A stretch of DNA of 64,000 nucleotides, from NCBI RefSeq assembly GCF_000502875.1, contig NZ_AYWX01000005.1, forward strand, positions 169,164 to 233,163, in the 5' to 3' direction. Positions 27,195 to 36,006 of the stretch are shown here, one piece after another. The stretch's first letter is position 1; each line of letters begins with the position of its first letter. Origin of the DNA: Mesorhizobium sp. L2C084A000 (lineage in GTDB: Bacteria > Pseudomonadota > Alphaproteobacteria > Rhizobiales > Rhizobiaceae). Both the position numbers and the translations under genes were made by a program. The notes under the pieces were generated by a model. It had not been told where the DNA came from and did no database searches. It saw only the letters and a program-made list of their open reading frames with translations.

Positions 27195-27866
27195 TTACGT
27201 CCTGGTGGCGATCCAGATGACATGGCGCGCGCCGCGCTTACCGTTGGCGCGCGTACTGACCTCTTCGACCCCGAAGCCTGCCTGCTTCAGGCGCCGCGTG
27301 AAGCCGCCGTCCGGGCCTTGCGACCACACCGCCAGCACGCCGCCCGGCTTGAGGGCGCTGCGCGCAGCGCCCAGGCCCTGCAGGCTGTAAAGCGCATCGT
27401 TGGATTTGCGGACGATGCCTTCCGGGCCGTTGTCGACATCGAGCAGGATGGCGTCCCAGGCCGCCGGCCGCAACCGGATCAGCTGCCCGACATCGGCTTC
27501 CTGGATTGTGACGCGAGGATCGTCGAGACAGCCGCCAAAGATTTCGGCCATCGGACCGCGCGCCCAGGCGACGACGGCCGGCACCAGTTCGGCGACGACG
27601 ATTCCGGCATCATTGGCCAATTCTGTGAGTGCGGCGCGCAAGGTAAAACCCATGCCAAGCCCACCGATCAGGATTGTGGGCCGGCTCTGGCCGGCAATCC
27701 GCTCGCAGGACAGTTTTGCCAGCGCTTCCTCGGAACCGCTGAGGCGGCTATTCATCAGTTCGTTGGTGCCCAGCATGATCGAGAATTCGGTGCCGCGCCG
27801 CTTGAGGCGCAGTTCTTGTCCGCCGTCGGGAGTCTTCGCCGAATCGAGCTGGACCCACGGGATCAT
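27195..27866 (-). CDS. Spermidine-synthase-like methyltransferase-fold protein
   Basis: 223 residues with a Rossmann S-adenosyl-type fold: ILIGGLGMGFTLRAAL is the glycine-rich motif I, VVAELVPAVVAWAR motif II, then DVDNGPEG and GGVLAVWSQGPD. It resembles the spermidine synthase superfamily (SpeE-like), but the polyamine-specific residues could not be confirmed, so putrescine aminopropyl transfer is not claimed. It is convergent with the phytase-like gene and ends 12 bases after it. Confidence 0.82.
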   Translation of the reverse strand: MIPWVQLDSAKTPDGGQELRLKRRGTEFSIMLGTNELMNSRLSGSEEALAKLSCERIAGQSRPTILIGGLGMGFTLRAALTELANDAGIVVAELVPAVVAWARGPMAEIFGGCLDDPRVTIQEADVGQLIRLRPAAWDAILLDVDNGPEGIVRKSNDALYSLQGLGAARSALKPGGVLAVWSQGPDGGFTRRLKQAGFGVEEVSTRANGKRGARHVIWIATRT

Positions 27867-27879
27867 GATCTTTGTCCGA

Positions 27880-27925
27880 CCATGATCTTTTCCGAAAACC
27901 GGGTCCCACTTTTCGGGATCATGGC
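27880..27925. repeat. Dispersed palindromic element, family A
   Basis: CCATGATC ... GATCATGG at the ends, with an inner CCGAAAA / TTTTCGG pair and CCCACTTTT in the middle. It lies between two minus-strand genes, directly abutting the stop codon of the transporter gene. Related copies are at 41182, 53062 and 61883. Confidence 0.8.
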
Positions 27926-28606
27926 TTAAGCCGCAACCGCCGGCTGGCTCCAGCGGGCGGCGAGCAGACGGTAGGGGATCAACGCCACGACGGCGATGAT
28001 CAGTTTCACCGAGAGATCACCAAGCGCCCAGGAAATCCAGCGCATCGCCTCGACATGGAAGACGCCCATCAAAGGTGCGCTTTCCAACGCAAAGCCGTCG
28101 TTTGGTCCGGCGAAGGCAAAGGCAGCCGAGAACGCGACGGTGAAGAACACGGCGGTGTCGAACACCGACCCGACCAGCGTGCCGATGATCGGCGCGCGCC
28201 ACCAGCTCTGCTGGCGCAGCCGGTTGAACACGGTGACATCGAGCAGTTGCGCGCTGAGGAACGCCGCTCCGGACGCGGCCGCGATACGCACCAGCCGGTC
28301 GGCGGCGGTCTCGAATTCGATCAGGCCATGGCGGAACAGGAAGGGCGGTACAAGGATCGAGCAGATCACCGCCGTCATGAAGCCGACAAAGACGATCCGG
28401 CGCGCCACAGTGGGTCCGTAGCGGCGGTTGGCGAGGTCGGTGACCAGGAACGAGAAAGGATAGGTGAAGGCGCCCCAGGTCAGCACGTCGGCCAGCGAGA
28501 GGCCGCCGATCTGGCCCTGCATCGGGAATTGCACGAGAATGTTCGATGCCACGACGACGAGCGCCATGGCGGCCACGAATGGCAAATACCGTGAGAAGGA
28601 AGTCAT
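27926..28606 (-). CDS. Queuosine precursor transporter (YhhQ/VUT family, COG1738)
   Basis: 226 residues, about six transmembrane helices; an inner-membrane importer of the queuosine precursors preQ0/preQ1 (YhhQ in E. coli). Conserved family sequence includes ASNILVQFP, LTWGAFTYPFSFLVTDLANRRYG and FDTAVFFTVAFS. ATG 28606 is chosen over a TTG at 28636 because AGGA sits seven bases before it and the start fits the family. The leader directly before and including this start codon folds as a preQ1-I-like riboswitch. The gene follows rpmB with a 182-base gap and could share its transcript. Confidence 0.93.
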   Translation of the reverse strand: MTSFSRYLPFVAAMALVVVASNILVQFPMQGQIGGLSLADVLTWGAFTYPFSFLVTDLANRRYGPTVARRIVFVGFMTAVICSILVPPFLFRHGLIEFETAADRLVRIAAASGAAFLSAQLLDVTVFNRLRQQSWWRAPIIGTLVGSVFDTAVFFTVAFSAAFAFAGPNDGFALESAPLMGVFHVEAMRWISWALGDLSVKLIIAVVALIPYRLLAARWSQPAVAA

Positions 28607-28632
28607 TTTTTTATCCTGGGTAATGGAACCAG
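28604..28632 (-). promoter_or_regulatory. Candidate preQ1-I riboswitch overlapping the transporter start codon
   Basis: Minus strand: CUGG (28632-28629) pairs with CCAG (28619-28616) as a 4-base-pair P1; the loop is UUCCAUUAC with the class hallmarks GGUUC and ACCC; an A-rich tail GAUAAAAAA follows. Loop bases CAU (28625-28623) can pair with the start codon AUG (28606-28604), forming the P2 pseudoknot. The Shine-Dalgarno AGGA overlaps the 3' side of P1. The gene it controls imports queuosine precursors, exactly the expected regulon. Confidence 0.68.
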
Positions 28633-28718
28633 CCAAGCACCATGCCCATGCGGGCGATGCTTGCCTTCGTATGTGGGCACCGGATTGCCAAAACCTTGCG
28701 GCTTCGATCCGATGCTCA

Positions 28719-28758
28719 GGCCAACAAGTGTTGGCCAGAGGCCAACAAGAGGTTGGCC
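28719..28758 (-). repeat. Tandem hairpins after rpmB
   Basis: Two successive inverted repeats with the same stem, GGCCAAC / GTTGGCC: 28719-28736 (loop AAGT) and 28740-28758 (loop AAGAG). They start 31 bases downstream of the rpmB stop on its coding strand. No T-run follows, so they are better seen as mRNA 3'-end or processing hairpins; they may terminate weakly before the riboswitch-controlled gene. Confidence 0.6.
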
Positions 28759-28788
28759 AGGGCGGTCGTCCCCCGCCTTTGAACTGTT

Positions 28789-29085
28789 TTAAGCGGCAGC
28801 CTGTTCGGCGGTCTTCTTGGCGATCTGCTTTTTCAGCAAACGGGCGCGCTGCGACAATTCCTTGACGTCTGCCTTGGCCAGGAAGGCGTCGAGGCCGCCG
28901 CGATGTTCTACCGAACGCAGCGCGTTGGCCGAAATGCGCAGGCGCACGTTCTGGTTCAGCGCTTCCGAAATCAGCGTCACATTGACGAGGTTCGGCAGGA
29001 AGCGACGCTTGGTCTTGTTGTTGGCGTGGCTCACATTGTTGCCGGACATGACTGCCTTGGCAGTGAGTTCGCAGGTGCGGGACAT
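28789..29085 (-). CDS. rpmB: 50S ribosomal protein L28 (bL28)
   Basis: 98 residues. [31 protein letters not shown] is the typical alphaproteobacterial L28 N terminus, followed by [21 protein letters not shown]. The C terminus is Lys/Ala-rich. ATG 29085 is the conserved start. The longer frame begins 12 codons upstream without support. Structural protein of the large ribosomal subunit; an orphan gene here as in other rhizobia. Confidence 0.97.
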   Translation of the reverse strand: MSRTCELTAKAVMSGNNVSHANNKTKRRFLPNLVNVTLISEALNQNVRLRISANALRSVEHRGGLDAFLAKADVKELSQRARLLKKQIAKKTAEQAAA

Positions 29086-29358
29086 GGTTCTAACCTTCAG
29101 TTCTCGGGGTCTGCCAAACACTCAAGTCCACGCCGGGTGGCGCGCGGTTCTGGTCAGGCGGCCTTATGGAAAAAGTTGGCGTTCCATAGTTGCATTTCGC
29201 CGAGGCGTCAAGCTCCGGCTTGCCCAGCCCCTGCATTGCCCACGGCGCGCCCGGCATTTTCATATTAAGGCCGGAATTCATCCTATAAGCGGTTCCATAG
29301 GGACATGCCAGACCGGAGTTGCCCGCCTCCGGCCGAAAATCAAGGACCCGATCCCGCC

Positions 29359-30147
29359 ATGCTTCGTTCGCCACATGCCCTTGTTGCCATGCTTGCCATA
29401 GCTTTGCCGTCCGCCGCGTCTGCTGCCTCGCCGCAGTCGTTCAAGGGCGAGTACACGGTGTCGTTTCTTGGTCTTTCGATAGCGAAATCAACGTTTTCCA
29501 GCCGCTATGAGAACGGCGCCTACGCGATCCAAGGCAGTGTCACCGCGGCCGGTCTCGCCAAGCTGTTCGACGACACGCGCGGCACGATCTCGTCCAAAGG
29601 CACGATTGCGGGCAAAAAGATGGTGCCGCAGGCATTCCGCGCCGACTACACCTCCGGCAAGAAGGCATCGGTGGTCGATATCCGCTTTGCCAATGGCAGG
29701 GTCACTTCGACGAAGGTCGTACCGGCACCAGGCAAACGCGACCCCAAGAACTGGGTACCGCTCGGTGCCGGCGACCTGGCATCGGTGCTCGATCCTATGG
29801 CCGCCACCGTCATTCATGCCGACAGTCTCGACCAGGTCTGCGGCCGCACGGTGAAGTTCTATGACGGCGAGATGCGTGCCGACCTGACGTTGACCTACGC
29901 GTCGAAAGGCACGATCTCGGTCCCGGGCTACAAGGGCGACACCGTCACCTGCCAGATGGGCTTCGAGCCGGTGGCGGGTTATCGCAAGGGCCGCAAGGCG
30001 CTCAACTATCTCAAGAACAAAAGCCGCATGATGGTGACGTTTGCACCGCTCGGCCAAACCGGCGTATATGCGCCGATCCGTGCCACGGTTGGCACGCAGA
30101 TCGGCACCTTGACCATCAGCGCCGGGCGTTTCGAAGCCGTACAATAG
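29359..30147 (+). CDS. Exported DUF3108 domain protein
   Basis: 262 residues. Signal peptide 1-23 (LPSAASA). The mature part is an all-beta domain with repeated pattern FKGEYTVSFLGLSIAKSTFSS, matching DUF3108, a periplasmic family of unknown function found across proteobacteria. Two cysteines (DQVCGRT and VTCQMG) may form a disulfide. It is divergent from rpmB and 34 bases upstream of the EamA transporter, possibly cotranscribed. Confidence 0.87.
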   Translation: MLRSPHALVAMLAIALPSAASAASPQSFKGEYTVSFLGLSIAKSTFSSRYENGAYAIQGSVTAAGLAKLFDDTRGTISSKGTIAGKKMVPQAFRADYTSGKKASVVDIRFANGRVTSTKVVPAPGKRDPKNWVPLGAGDLASVLDPMAATVIHADSLDQVCGRTVKFYDGEMRADLTLTYASKGTISVPGYKGDTVTCQMGFEPVAGYRKGRKALNYLKNKSRMMVTFAPLGQTGVYAPIRATVGTQIGTLTISAGRFEAVQ

Positions 30148-30181
30148 CCAGGCGCGGAATTGGCGCGCCACTGGAGACAGA

Positions 30182-31096
30182 ATGGGGCGCGCAACACTGA
30201 TCGGCTTTTCGGCGGTCGCCATGTGGGCGTTGCTCGCACTGCTCACCGATGCGTCGGGCCAGGTGCCGCCGTTCTTGCTATCGGCGATCACCTTCTCGAT
30301 CGGCACCGGCGTCGGGCTGGTCGCGCGGCTGTTCATGCCGGCACCCGACAAGAGCCAGAAGATACCGCCGCAGGTGTGGCTGATCGGCATTGCCGGCCTG
30401 TTCGGCTACCACTTTTTCTATTTCACCGCACTGCGCAATGCGCCGGCGGTGGAGGCGAGCCTGATCGCCTATCTGTGGCCGCTGCTGATAGTGCTCGGCT
30501 CGGCGTTGATGCCGGGCGAAAAACTTGCCTGGAACCATATCGTCGGCGCGCTGCTCGGCCTTGCCGGCACCGTGCTGATCGTCACCAAGGGTGGCGGGCT
30601 GGCCTTCGACGCCCGCTATTCCTTCGGCTATGCCATGGCTGCCGTCTGCGCCGTCTTGTGGTCGTCCTATTCGTTGTTGTCGCGGCGCTTCCCATCGGTG
30701 CCGACCAGCATCGTCACCTGGTTCTGTGCTGCCACCGCGGTGCTGTCGCTCGCCTGCCACCTGGCGCTGGAACAGACGATTCTGCCCGTCGGCGCCGGCC
30801 AGTGGCTGGCGGTGCTTGGTCTTGGCCTGATGCCGGTGGGCGCTGCCTTCTACGCCTGGGACATCGGCGTCAAGCGCGGCAACATCCAGGTGTTGGGTGC
30901 CGCAAGCTATGCCGCACCGCTGTTGTCGACGCTGGTGTTGATCGCGGCCGGCGTCGCCGAGCCGTCGCTGCGCATCCTCGCCGCCTGCGTGCTCATCACC
31001 AGCGGTGCGGTGCTCGCCGCAAAATCCCTGTTCCTGCGCAAGCCGGCTGCGGTCGAGAGCAGAGCCGGGGCATCCGAAGGCGGAGCCCAGGCATGA
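30182..31096 (+). CDS. EamA/DMT family transporter (YddG-like)
   Basis: 304 residues, ten transmembrane helices in two EamA repeats (about 1-140 and 150-285). The segment TALRNAPAVEASLIAYLWPLLIVLGSALMPGE is characteristic of the aromatic amino-acid exporter group (YddG). Ribosome binding site GGAG precedes the ATG by seven bases. The stop overlaps the ATG of the lysoplasmalogenase-like gene (ATGA). Exported substrate not proved. Confidence 0.9.
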   Translation: MGRATLIGFSAVAMWALLALLTDASGQVPPFLLSAITFSIGTGVGLVARLFMPAPDKSQKIPPQVWLIGIAGLFGYHFFYFTALRNAPAVEASLIAYLWPLLIVLGSALMPGEKLAWNHIVGALLGLAGTVLIVTKGGGLAFDARYSFGYAMAAVCAVLWSSYSLLSRRFPSVPTSIVTWFCAATAVLSLACHLALEQTILPVGAGQWLAVLGLGLMPVGAAFYAWDIGVKRGNIQVLGAASYAAPLLSTLVLIAAGVAEPSLRILAACVLITSGAVLAAKSLFLRKPAAVESRAGASEGGAQA

Positions 31097-31779
31097 CGAT
31101 GCCGTTTGCGGGCGGCATCGACGCCAATGCCAATGCGACACTGATTTTTTCGCTGGCGGCGGCGGTGATCTATGCCTTCACGCTTGGCATGCCGCCAACG
31201 CTGGCCCGCTCGGCCGCAAAGACGCTCGCCGTGGCGATGCTCGCCGTGCTGGCGGCGCTGCAAGGCGGCCCGCTGCTGCTGGTCGCCGCGCTCGCACTCA
31301 GCGCCGTTGGCGACGCCTTCCTGTCACGCGACGGCGAAAAGGCCTTTCTCGGCGGGCTGGCCAGTTTTCTTGTCGCTCACATCGTCTATGTCGCGCTGTT
31401 CCTGCGCAGCGGTGGCGGGTTGGGAGTGCTTGGCGCCGAGCCGTGGCGCGGAGCGATCGCGCTCGCCATGGCGGTGTTCGTGGTCATCGTGCTGGCGGCG
31501 CTGTGGCGTCGTGTCGGTCCCAGCCTGCGTATCCCGATCACCGTCTATATCGCGGCGATCCTGGCAATGGCCATCTCGGCGCTGACAACAAGCAATATGT
31601 GGGTGATCGGGGGCGCCGTGCTGTTCATGGCGTCGGACGGGCTGCTCGCCACGGAGAAATTCCTTGTGGCCGCCATCTCGCCGCATCGTGCCTGGATGCG
31701 TTTCGCCGTCTGGGCGCTGTACTACGCCGCCCAACTCGCGATCACGCTAGGCTTCCTGCTAAATCAGGCTTCTTATTGA
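31093..31779 (+). CDS. YhhN family membrane protein (lysoplasmalogenase-like)
   Basis: 228 residues with about eight transmembrane helices. The pattern AKTLAVAMLAVLAAL, then ALALSAVGDAFLSRDGEKAFLGGLASFLVAHIVYV, matches the YhhN/TMEM86 family; the animal member hydrolyses lysoplasmalogens. In bacteria the function is unsettled. Its ATG at 31093 overlaps the transporter stop. The frame is open upstream in the transporter gene and was not taken as coding. Confidence 0.88.
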   Translation: MTMPFAGGIDANANATLIFSLAAAVIYAFTLGMPPTLARSAAKTLAVAMLAVLAALQGGPLLLVAALALSAVGDAFLSRDGEKAFLGGLASFLVAHIVYVALFLRSGGGLGVLGAEPWRGAIALAMAVFVVIVLAALWRRVGPSLRIPITVYIAAILAMAISALTTSNMWVIGGAVLFMASDGLLATEKFLVAAISPHRAWMRFAVWALYYAAQLAITLGFLLNQASY

Positions 31780-31780
31780 G

Positions 31781-32209
31781 TTAGGACTGTCCAGGCTGCC
31801 AGCCGGGTGCCGCCAGCTCAAAAGCTGCAAACTCGAAGCCCGGCGCGACGGTGCAGCCGACCAGTGTCCATTCGCCCAGGCTGCGCGCCGATTGCCACCA
31901 TTCCGCCGGCACGACGATCTGCGGCCGCTCACCGGCTGCGAGATCGATGCCGAGCACCTGTTCCACAACGGTGCTGCCTTCTTCCCACATCGACAGCGCC
32001 AGCGGGGCGCCGGCATGGAAATGCCAGACCTCGGCGGCGTCCTTGACCCGGTGCCAGGCCGAAACCTGATGCTCCTCAAGCAGGAAATAAATGGCGGTCG
32101 AATGGCCACGCGCGCCGCCGGTGCCATCGCGAAAGGTCTCGGCATACCAGCCGCCTTCCGGATGCGGCTTCAGCCCGAGCGTCGCGATAATTTCTGCGGA
32201 GCTGGTCAT
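31781..32209 (-). CDS. DUF985 cupin protein
   Basis: 142 residues. LKPHPEGGWYAET, STAIYFLLEE, SAWHRVKDAAEVWHFHAGAPL and WTLVGCTVAPGFEFAAFELA are landmarks of the DUF985 cupins (YML079-like), with His residues placed for metal or ligand binding. No enzymatic activity is established. ATG 32209 gives the family start; an earlier frame to 32263 would run into gloB. It is convergent with the YhhN-type gene (one base apart) and 19 bases downstream of gloB. Confidence 0.9.
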   Translation of the reverse strand: MTSSAEIIATLGLKPHPEGGWYAETFRDGTGGARGHSTAIYFLLEEHQVSAWHRVKDAAEVWHFHAGAPLALSMWEEGSTVVEQVLGIDLAAGERPQIVVPAEWWQSARSLGEWTLVGCTVAPGFEFAAFELAAPGWQPGQS

Positions 32210-32228
32210 GGCGACGATACCACCGGGC

Positions 32229-32996
32229 CTAGAAATTGTCCTTGCGCTTGCGGATTTCGGCAAAGACCTCGGCGTCCGAAGCTCTCTCCAGCCCCAGATG
32301 CTTGCGGATCGCCGGATCGTGCCAGCGCAGGAAGGGATTGGTCGACAGCTCCTCGCCGATCGTCGTCGGCAGCGTCGGCTTATTGTCGGCGCGCAGCTTT
32401 TCGATCTTGGCGGCGCGTTCCTTCAATGCCGAATTCGTCGGGTCGACGGTCAGCGCGAAACGGGCGTTGGCGAGCGTATACTCGTGGCCGCAATAGATGG
32501 CCGTTTCAGCCGGAAGTGCAGCCAGCTTCTTTAGCGATTCATACATCACCGGCGGCTTGCATTCGAACAGCCGTCCGCAACCCAGCGCAAACAGCGTGTC
32601 GGCGGTGAACGCCACACCCGAAGCCGGCAAATAGTAGGAAACGTGGCCGGCGGTGTGGCCGGGCGTGGCGATGACTTCGATCTTTTCATCGCCAAGATGG
32701 AGAACCGAGCCGTCTTCGACGGTCTCGTCGATGCCGGGGATCTTGGCCTTTTCCGCTTCCGGGCCGACGACGCGCAGCTTGAAGCGCTCCTTCAATGCAA
32801 GATTGGCCTCGACGTGATCCATGTGATGATGCGTGGTCAGGATCATCGTCGGCGTCCAGCCGGTGCGCTTTATCGCGGCCAGGATAGGCGCTTCCTCGGG
32901 CGCGTCGATGATCGCGGTCTGGCCGCTTTTGGGATCATGCACCAGCACGCCGAAATTGTCGCTGCGGCACATGAACTGTTCGATTTCGACCGGCAT
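32229..32996 (-). CDS. gloB: Hydroxyacylglutathione hydrolase (glyoxalase II)
   Basis: 255 residues. Metallo-beta-lactamase-fold enzyme hydrolysing S-D-lactoylglutathione in methylglyoxal detoxification. Zinc ligands: THHHMDH near residue 57, [22 protein letters not shown] (bridging Asp) and YCGHEYT; the C-terminal HAGH domain with NPFLRW is complete. ATG 32996 ([14 protein letters not shown]) is the conserved start; the open frame to 33113 runs through a repeat array and is not homologous. Divergent from a methyltransferase gene across 196 bases containing five phased dyads. Confidence 0.95.
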   Translation of the reverse strand: MPVEIEQFMCRSDNFGVLVHDPKSGQTAIIDAPEEAPILAAIKRTGWTPTMILTTHHHMDHVEANLALKERFKLRVVGPEAEKAKIPGIDETVEDGSVLHLGDEKIEVIATPGHTAGHVSYYLPASGVAFTADTLFALGCGRLFECKPPVMYESLKKLAALPAETAIYCGHEYTLANARFALTVDPTNSALKERAAKIEKLRADNKPTLPTTIGEELSTNPFLRWHDPAIRKHLGLERASDAEVFAEIRKRKDNF

Positions 32997-33046
32997 CGCA
33001 TCTCTCCGTTTATGGCCGCAGACATAGGGCGCCGGCGCGTGGATGT

Positions 33047-33136
33047 CATCCTGGATGTTGAAGACATGCTGGATGTTGAGCAACATTCCGGGACGTTGAA
33101 CAACATCCCGCAATGTCTAGTGACATTCCCGGAATG
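33047..33136. repeat. Array of five phased dyads between gloB and a methyltransferase gene
   Basis: Five imperfect inverted repeats of 11-13 bases begin at 33047 (CATCCTGGATG), 33065 (CATGCTGGATG), 33084 (CATTCCGGGACG), 33104 (CATCCCGCAATG) and 33124 (CATTCCCGGAATG): steps of 18, 19, 20 and 20 bases. The spacers of the first three read TTGARSAA-like. An extra long pair, CATTCCGGGA (33084-33093) with TCCCGGAATG (33127-33136), is perfect. The array fills the divergent promoter region. Confidence 0.75.
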
Positions 33137-33192
33137 GCAGGTCGTCGCGGCCTGTTGTTGAAACCCGCCGATATCGCGGCTACATCCCTGCC

Positions 33193-33975
33193 ATGCATTC
33201 CGACATCGTCGATCTTCGCTCCTTCTATTCGACAACACTCGGCCGTTTCGCCGAGCGTTCGATCACCATGGCGTTGTCGTCGATATGGGCGGTCGTGCCC
33301 AACGAGCGGCTGGTTGGTCTGGGCTACACCTTGCCGTGGCTGGAGAGGTTCGGCTGCGACGCCGAGCGGGTCTTCGCCTTCATGCCGGCGACGCAGGGCG
33401 CGGTGGTGTGGCCGGCGACAGGGCCGACGGCGACGGCACTGGTCTTCGACGAGGAACTGCCGCTGGTCGATTCCTGCATCGACCGCATGCTGCTCGTCCA
33501 TTCGCTCGAACATGTCGAGAACCCACGTGAGACGCTGAACGAGATCTGGCGCGTGCTGTCGCCGGCTGGCCGGGTCGTCATCGTCGTGCCCAACCGGCGC
33601 GGTGTCTGGGCGCGCTTCGAGCACACCCCATTCGGCAATGGCCGGCCCTTTTCGCGCGGCCAGCTAACCGAATTGCTGCGCGAGGCGAATTTTACGCCCG
33701 CCGCCTGGTCCGATGCGCTGTTCTTTCCGCCGTCGAGGCGCCGTTTCATGATGCGCTTCCACAATGTGCTGGAGCGCGCCGGCCGGCGGCTGTGGCCGAT
33801 CTTTTCCGGCGTCATCGTCGTCGAGGCGCAGAAACGGCTCTATCAAGGCGTGCCCGTCGTCCAGCGCGCCTCGCGCCGCGTCTTCGTGCCGGTGCTGTCG
33901 CCGCATGGCGCCACCCGGCTTGGCCGTCACAAAGCCGGTGCCGAGCCCTCGGCTGCGCGGGTGACGGCTTCGTGA
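33193..33975 (+). CDS. Class I SAM-dependent methyltransferase
   Basis: 260 residues. Methyltransf_11-type protein: VDSCIDRMLLVHSLEHVENPRETLNEIWRVLSPAGRVVIVVPNR is motif IV-V region with the LEH signature; the first glycine-rich motif is reduced (VGLGYTLPWLERF). FGNGRPFSRGQL is typical of a rhizobial group found next to gloB. The substrate is unknown. It is divergent from gloB and may share its dyad-rich control region. Confidence 0.85.
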   Translation: MHSDIVDLRSFYSTTLGRFAERSITMALSSIWAVVPNERLVGLGYTLPWLERFGCDAERVFAFMPATQGAVVWPATGPTATALVFDEELPLVDSCIDRMLLVHSLEHVENPRETLNEIWRVLSPAGRVVIVVPNRRGVWARFEHTPFGNGRPFSRGQLTELLREANFTPAAWSDALFFPPSRRRFMMRFHNVLERAGRRLWPIFSGVIVVEAQKRLYQGVPVVQRASRRVFVPVLSPHGATRLGRHKAGAEPSAARVTAS

Positions 33976-34107
33976 TCACGGCAAGCGTGCCTGACGTCGT
34001 TTCCCTGCCTATCTGTCGCAAGCGGACCGACAGTTTATCCGGCAGCCCATACGAACGCCTGTCAAGTTTCTCCATCCGGTTTCAGCACTGACGCAAGGAC
34101 CTCGGCC

Positions 34108-35933
34108 ATGGCTGATCAACCGGACAATGCCGCCGCCGTTCAGCCGGTTGCCGTGGCGGTCGAAGCCAGCAGCCTGCGCGATCAGCTGATGACGATCCGG
34201 CGGGCGCTGGCGGGATCGCCGGTTCGCAAATGGTTGCAGTGGACATCGGTCGGCATCATGGCCGTGATCATCGCAACGTCGATCGGCCAGGTTCTGCTCA
34301 ACCGCTGGAACCAGCCTTTCTACGATGCGCTTGCGCGCCGCGACATGGCGGCCTTCCTGCACCAGCTCCTCGTCTTCGCGATGATCGCCGGCGGGCTGCT
34401 GGTGCTCAATATCGGCCAGACCTGGCTCAACCAGATGATCAGGCTCAAACTGCGCGAGGCGCTGACGCTGGATCTGATCGATCAGTGGATGCGGCCGGCG
34501 CGCGCCTTCCGGTTGGCCAATGCCGGCGCCATCGGCGTCAATCCCGACCAGCGCATGCAGCAGGACGCCGCGCATCTGTCCGACCTGTCAACCGATCTCG
34601 GCGTCGGCCTGCTGCAGTCGTGCATCCTGCTGGTGTCCTTCGTCGGGGTGCTGTGGGAGCTGTCCTCGGGCTTCGTGTTCCACATCGGCGGGACCTCGCT
34701 GGCCATACCGGGCTACATGGTCTGGGCCGCCATCCTTTACGCCGGCATCGCCTCCTGGCTGAGCTGGCTGGTCGGGCGCCCGCTCATCCGCCTGAACAGC
34801 GACCGCTATACACGCGAAGCCGAGCTGCGCTCCTCGATGGTGCGCGTCAACGAGAATGTCGATGCCATTGCGTTGTATCATGGCGAGGCCGACGCCAGGC
34901 GGCGGCTCGAACTCGATCTCGGCACGGTGCTGGGCGCCATGCGGCGCATCTACGCCGCCCAGATCAACCTGTCCTGGGTGACCGACACCTATGGCTGGAT
35001 CACCGTCGTGGCGCCCATACTGGTCGCTTCGCCGGTCTATTTCTCAGGTGATATCAGCTTTGGCGGGCTGATGATGGCGGTCGGCGCCTTCAACCAGGTC
35101 CACTCCTCCTTGCGCTGGTTCATCAACAACATCGGCAGTATCGCCGATTGGCGCGCCACGCTGATGCGCGTGGCCGATTTCCGCATCGCGCTCGATGAAA
35201 CCGATGCGCTGCACGACACGGAAAAGCGCATCGCCTTCGGCCAAAACGTCAATGGCAGCCTGACTTTCGAGAAGCTCGAAGTGACCTCGCCGGAGGGTTG
35301 CACCAGACTCGCCGACTCGCATGTCGAAATCCGCCCCGGCGAGCGCGTCATGATCACCGGCGACCCCGGTGCGGGCAAGACGCTGTTCTTTCGTGCCATT
35401 GCCGGCCTGTGGCCATGGGGAAGCGGCCAGATCGGCCTGCCGGCGGGAGAAACCCCCATATTCGTGCCGCGCGTGCCTTATTTTCCGGTCGGCACGTTGC
35501 GCGAAGTCCTCGATCACCCGAACGGGCCCGCGCCGGCGAACGATGCCGACATTTCGGCGGTGCTGGCCGAGGTCGGTCTGGGACGGCTATCCTCGTCGCT
35601 CGACCGCGCCGGGCGTTGGGACCATGAGTTGGGCGATGACGAACAACGCTCGCTGGCCTTCGCCAGGCTCGCGTTGCGGCAGCCGAAATGGTGATCATCG
35701 ATGAGGCGCTGGATGCGTTCGACGGCCCATCGCTAAGACGCGTGCTGTCGATGCTCGATAAGCGTTTGCCGGGGACAGCGATCCTCAACATCGGGCGCGG
35801 CCAGCACAACAACCACTTCTTCCCGCGCGCGTTGACGATCATCAAGGATTCTGGTGCGCCAGCCCTGAAGCCCGCCCGCGTCAGAGCCGGCGCGATCGAA
35901 CCGCCGCCAGCCGCCGCTCGTCGCAAGAAATGA
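34108..35933 (+). pseudogene. ABC exporter (fused permease/ATPase, YddA/SbmA-related), frameshifted
   Basis: Two overlapping frames together make a complete ABC_membrane_2 + ATPase protein. Frame 1 (34108-35694, 528 residues) has the membrane domain (about 40-330), Walker A GDPGAGKT near 416-424 and a modified signature LGDDEQRSLAFAR near 507, and stops right after LRQPKW. Frame 2 (35688-35933) continues exactly where it should: VIIDEALDAFDG, which is Walker B, then IGRGQHNNHFF in the switch-His region. The family reads W-V-I-I-D-E, so one G is missing from TGG(G)TGATC at 35690-35691. Either a pseudogene, a sequencing error in a short G run, or coupled split translation (ATGGTGA overlap). Substrate unknown. 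Confidence 0.88.
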
Positions 35934-36006
35934 GCTGATTTCCGGGCGGGGGAAGCAAAGCTTTATTTTGCCGTGATCGCGAGGGAAGCTCCTTGGGAGA
36001 AACATC

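Noticed and set aside
32997..33113. N-terminal extension of gloB
   Set aside because: The frame is open to 33113 but the extra 39 residues are encoded by the dyad array and have no glyoxalase II homology; MPVEIEQF at 32996 is the family start.
33047..33136. CRISPR array
   Set aside because: Repeats are only 11-13 bases with about 7-base spacers, degenerate and without cas genes; CRISPR units are 24 bases or more with unique spacers of about 30.
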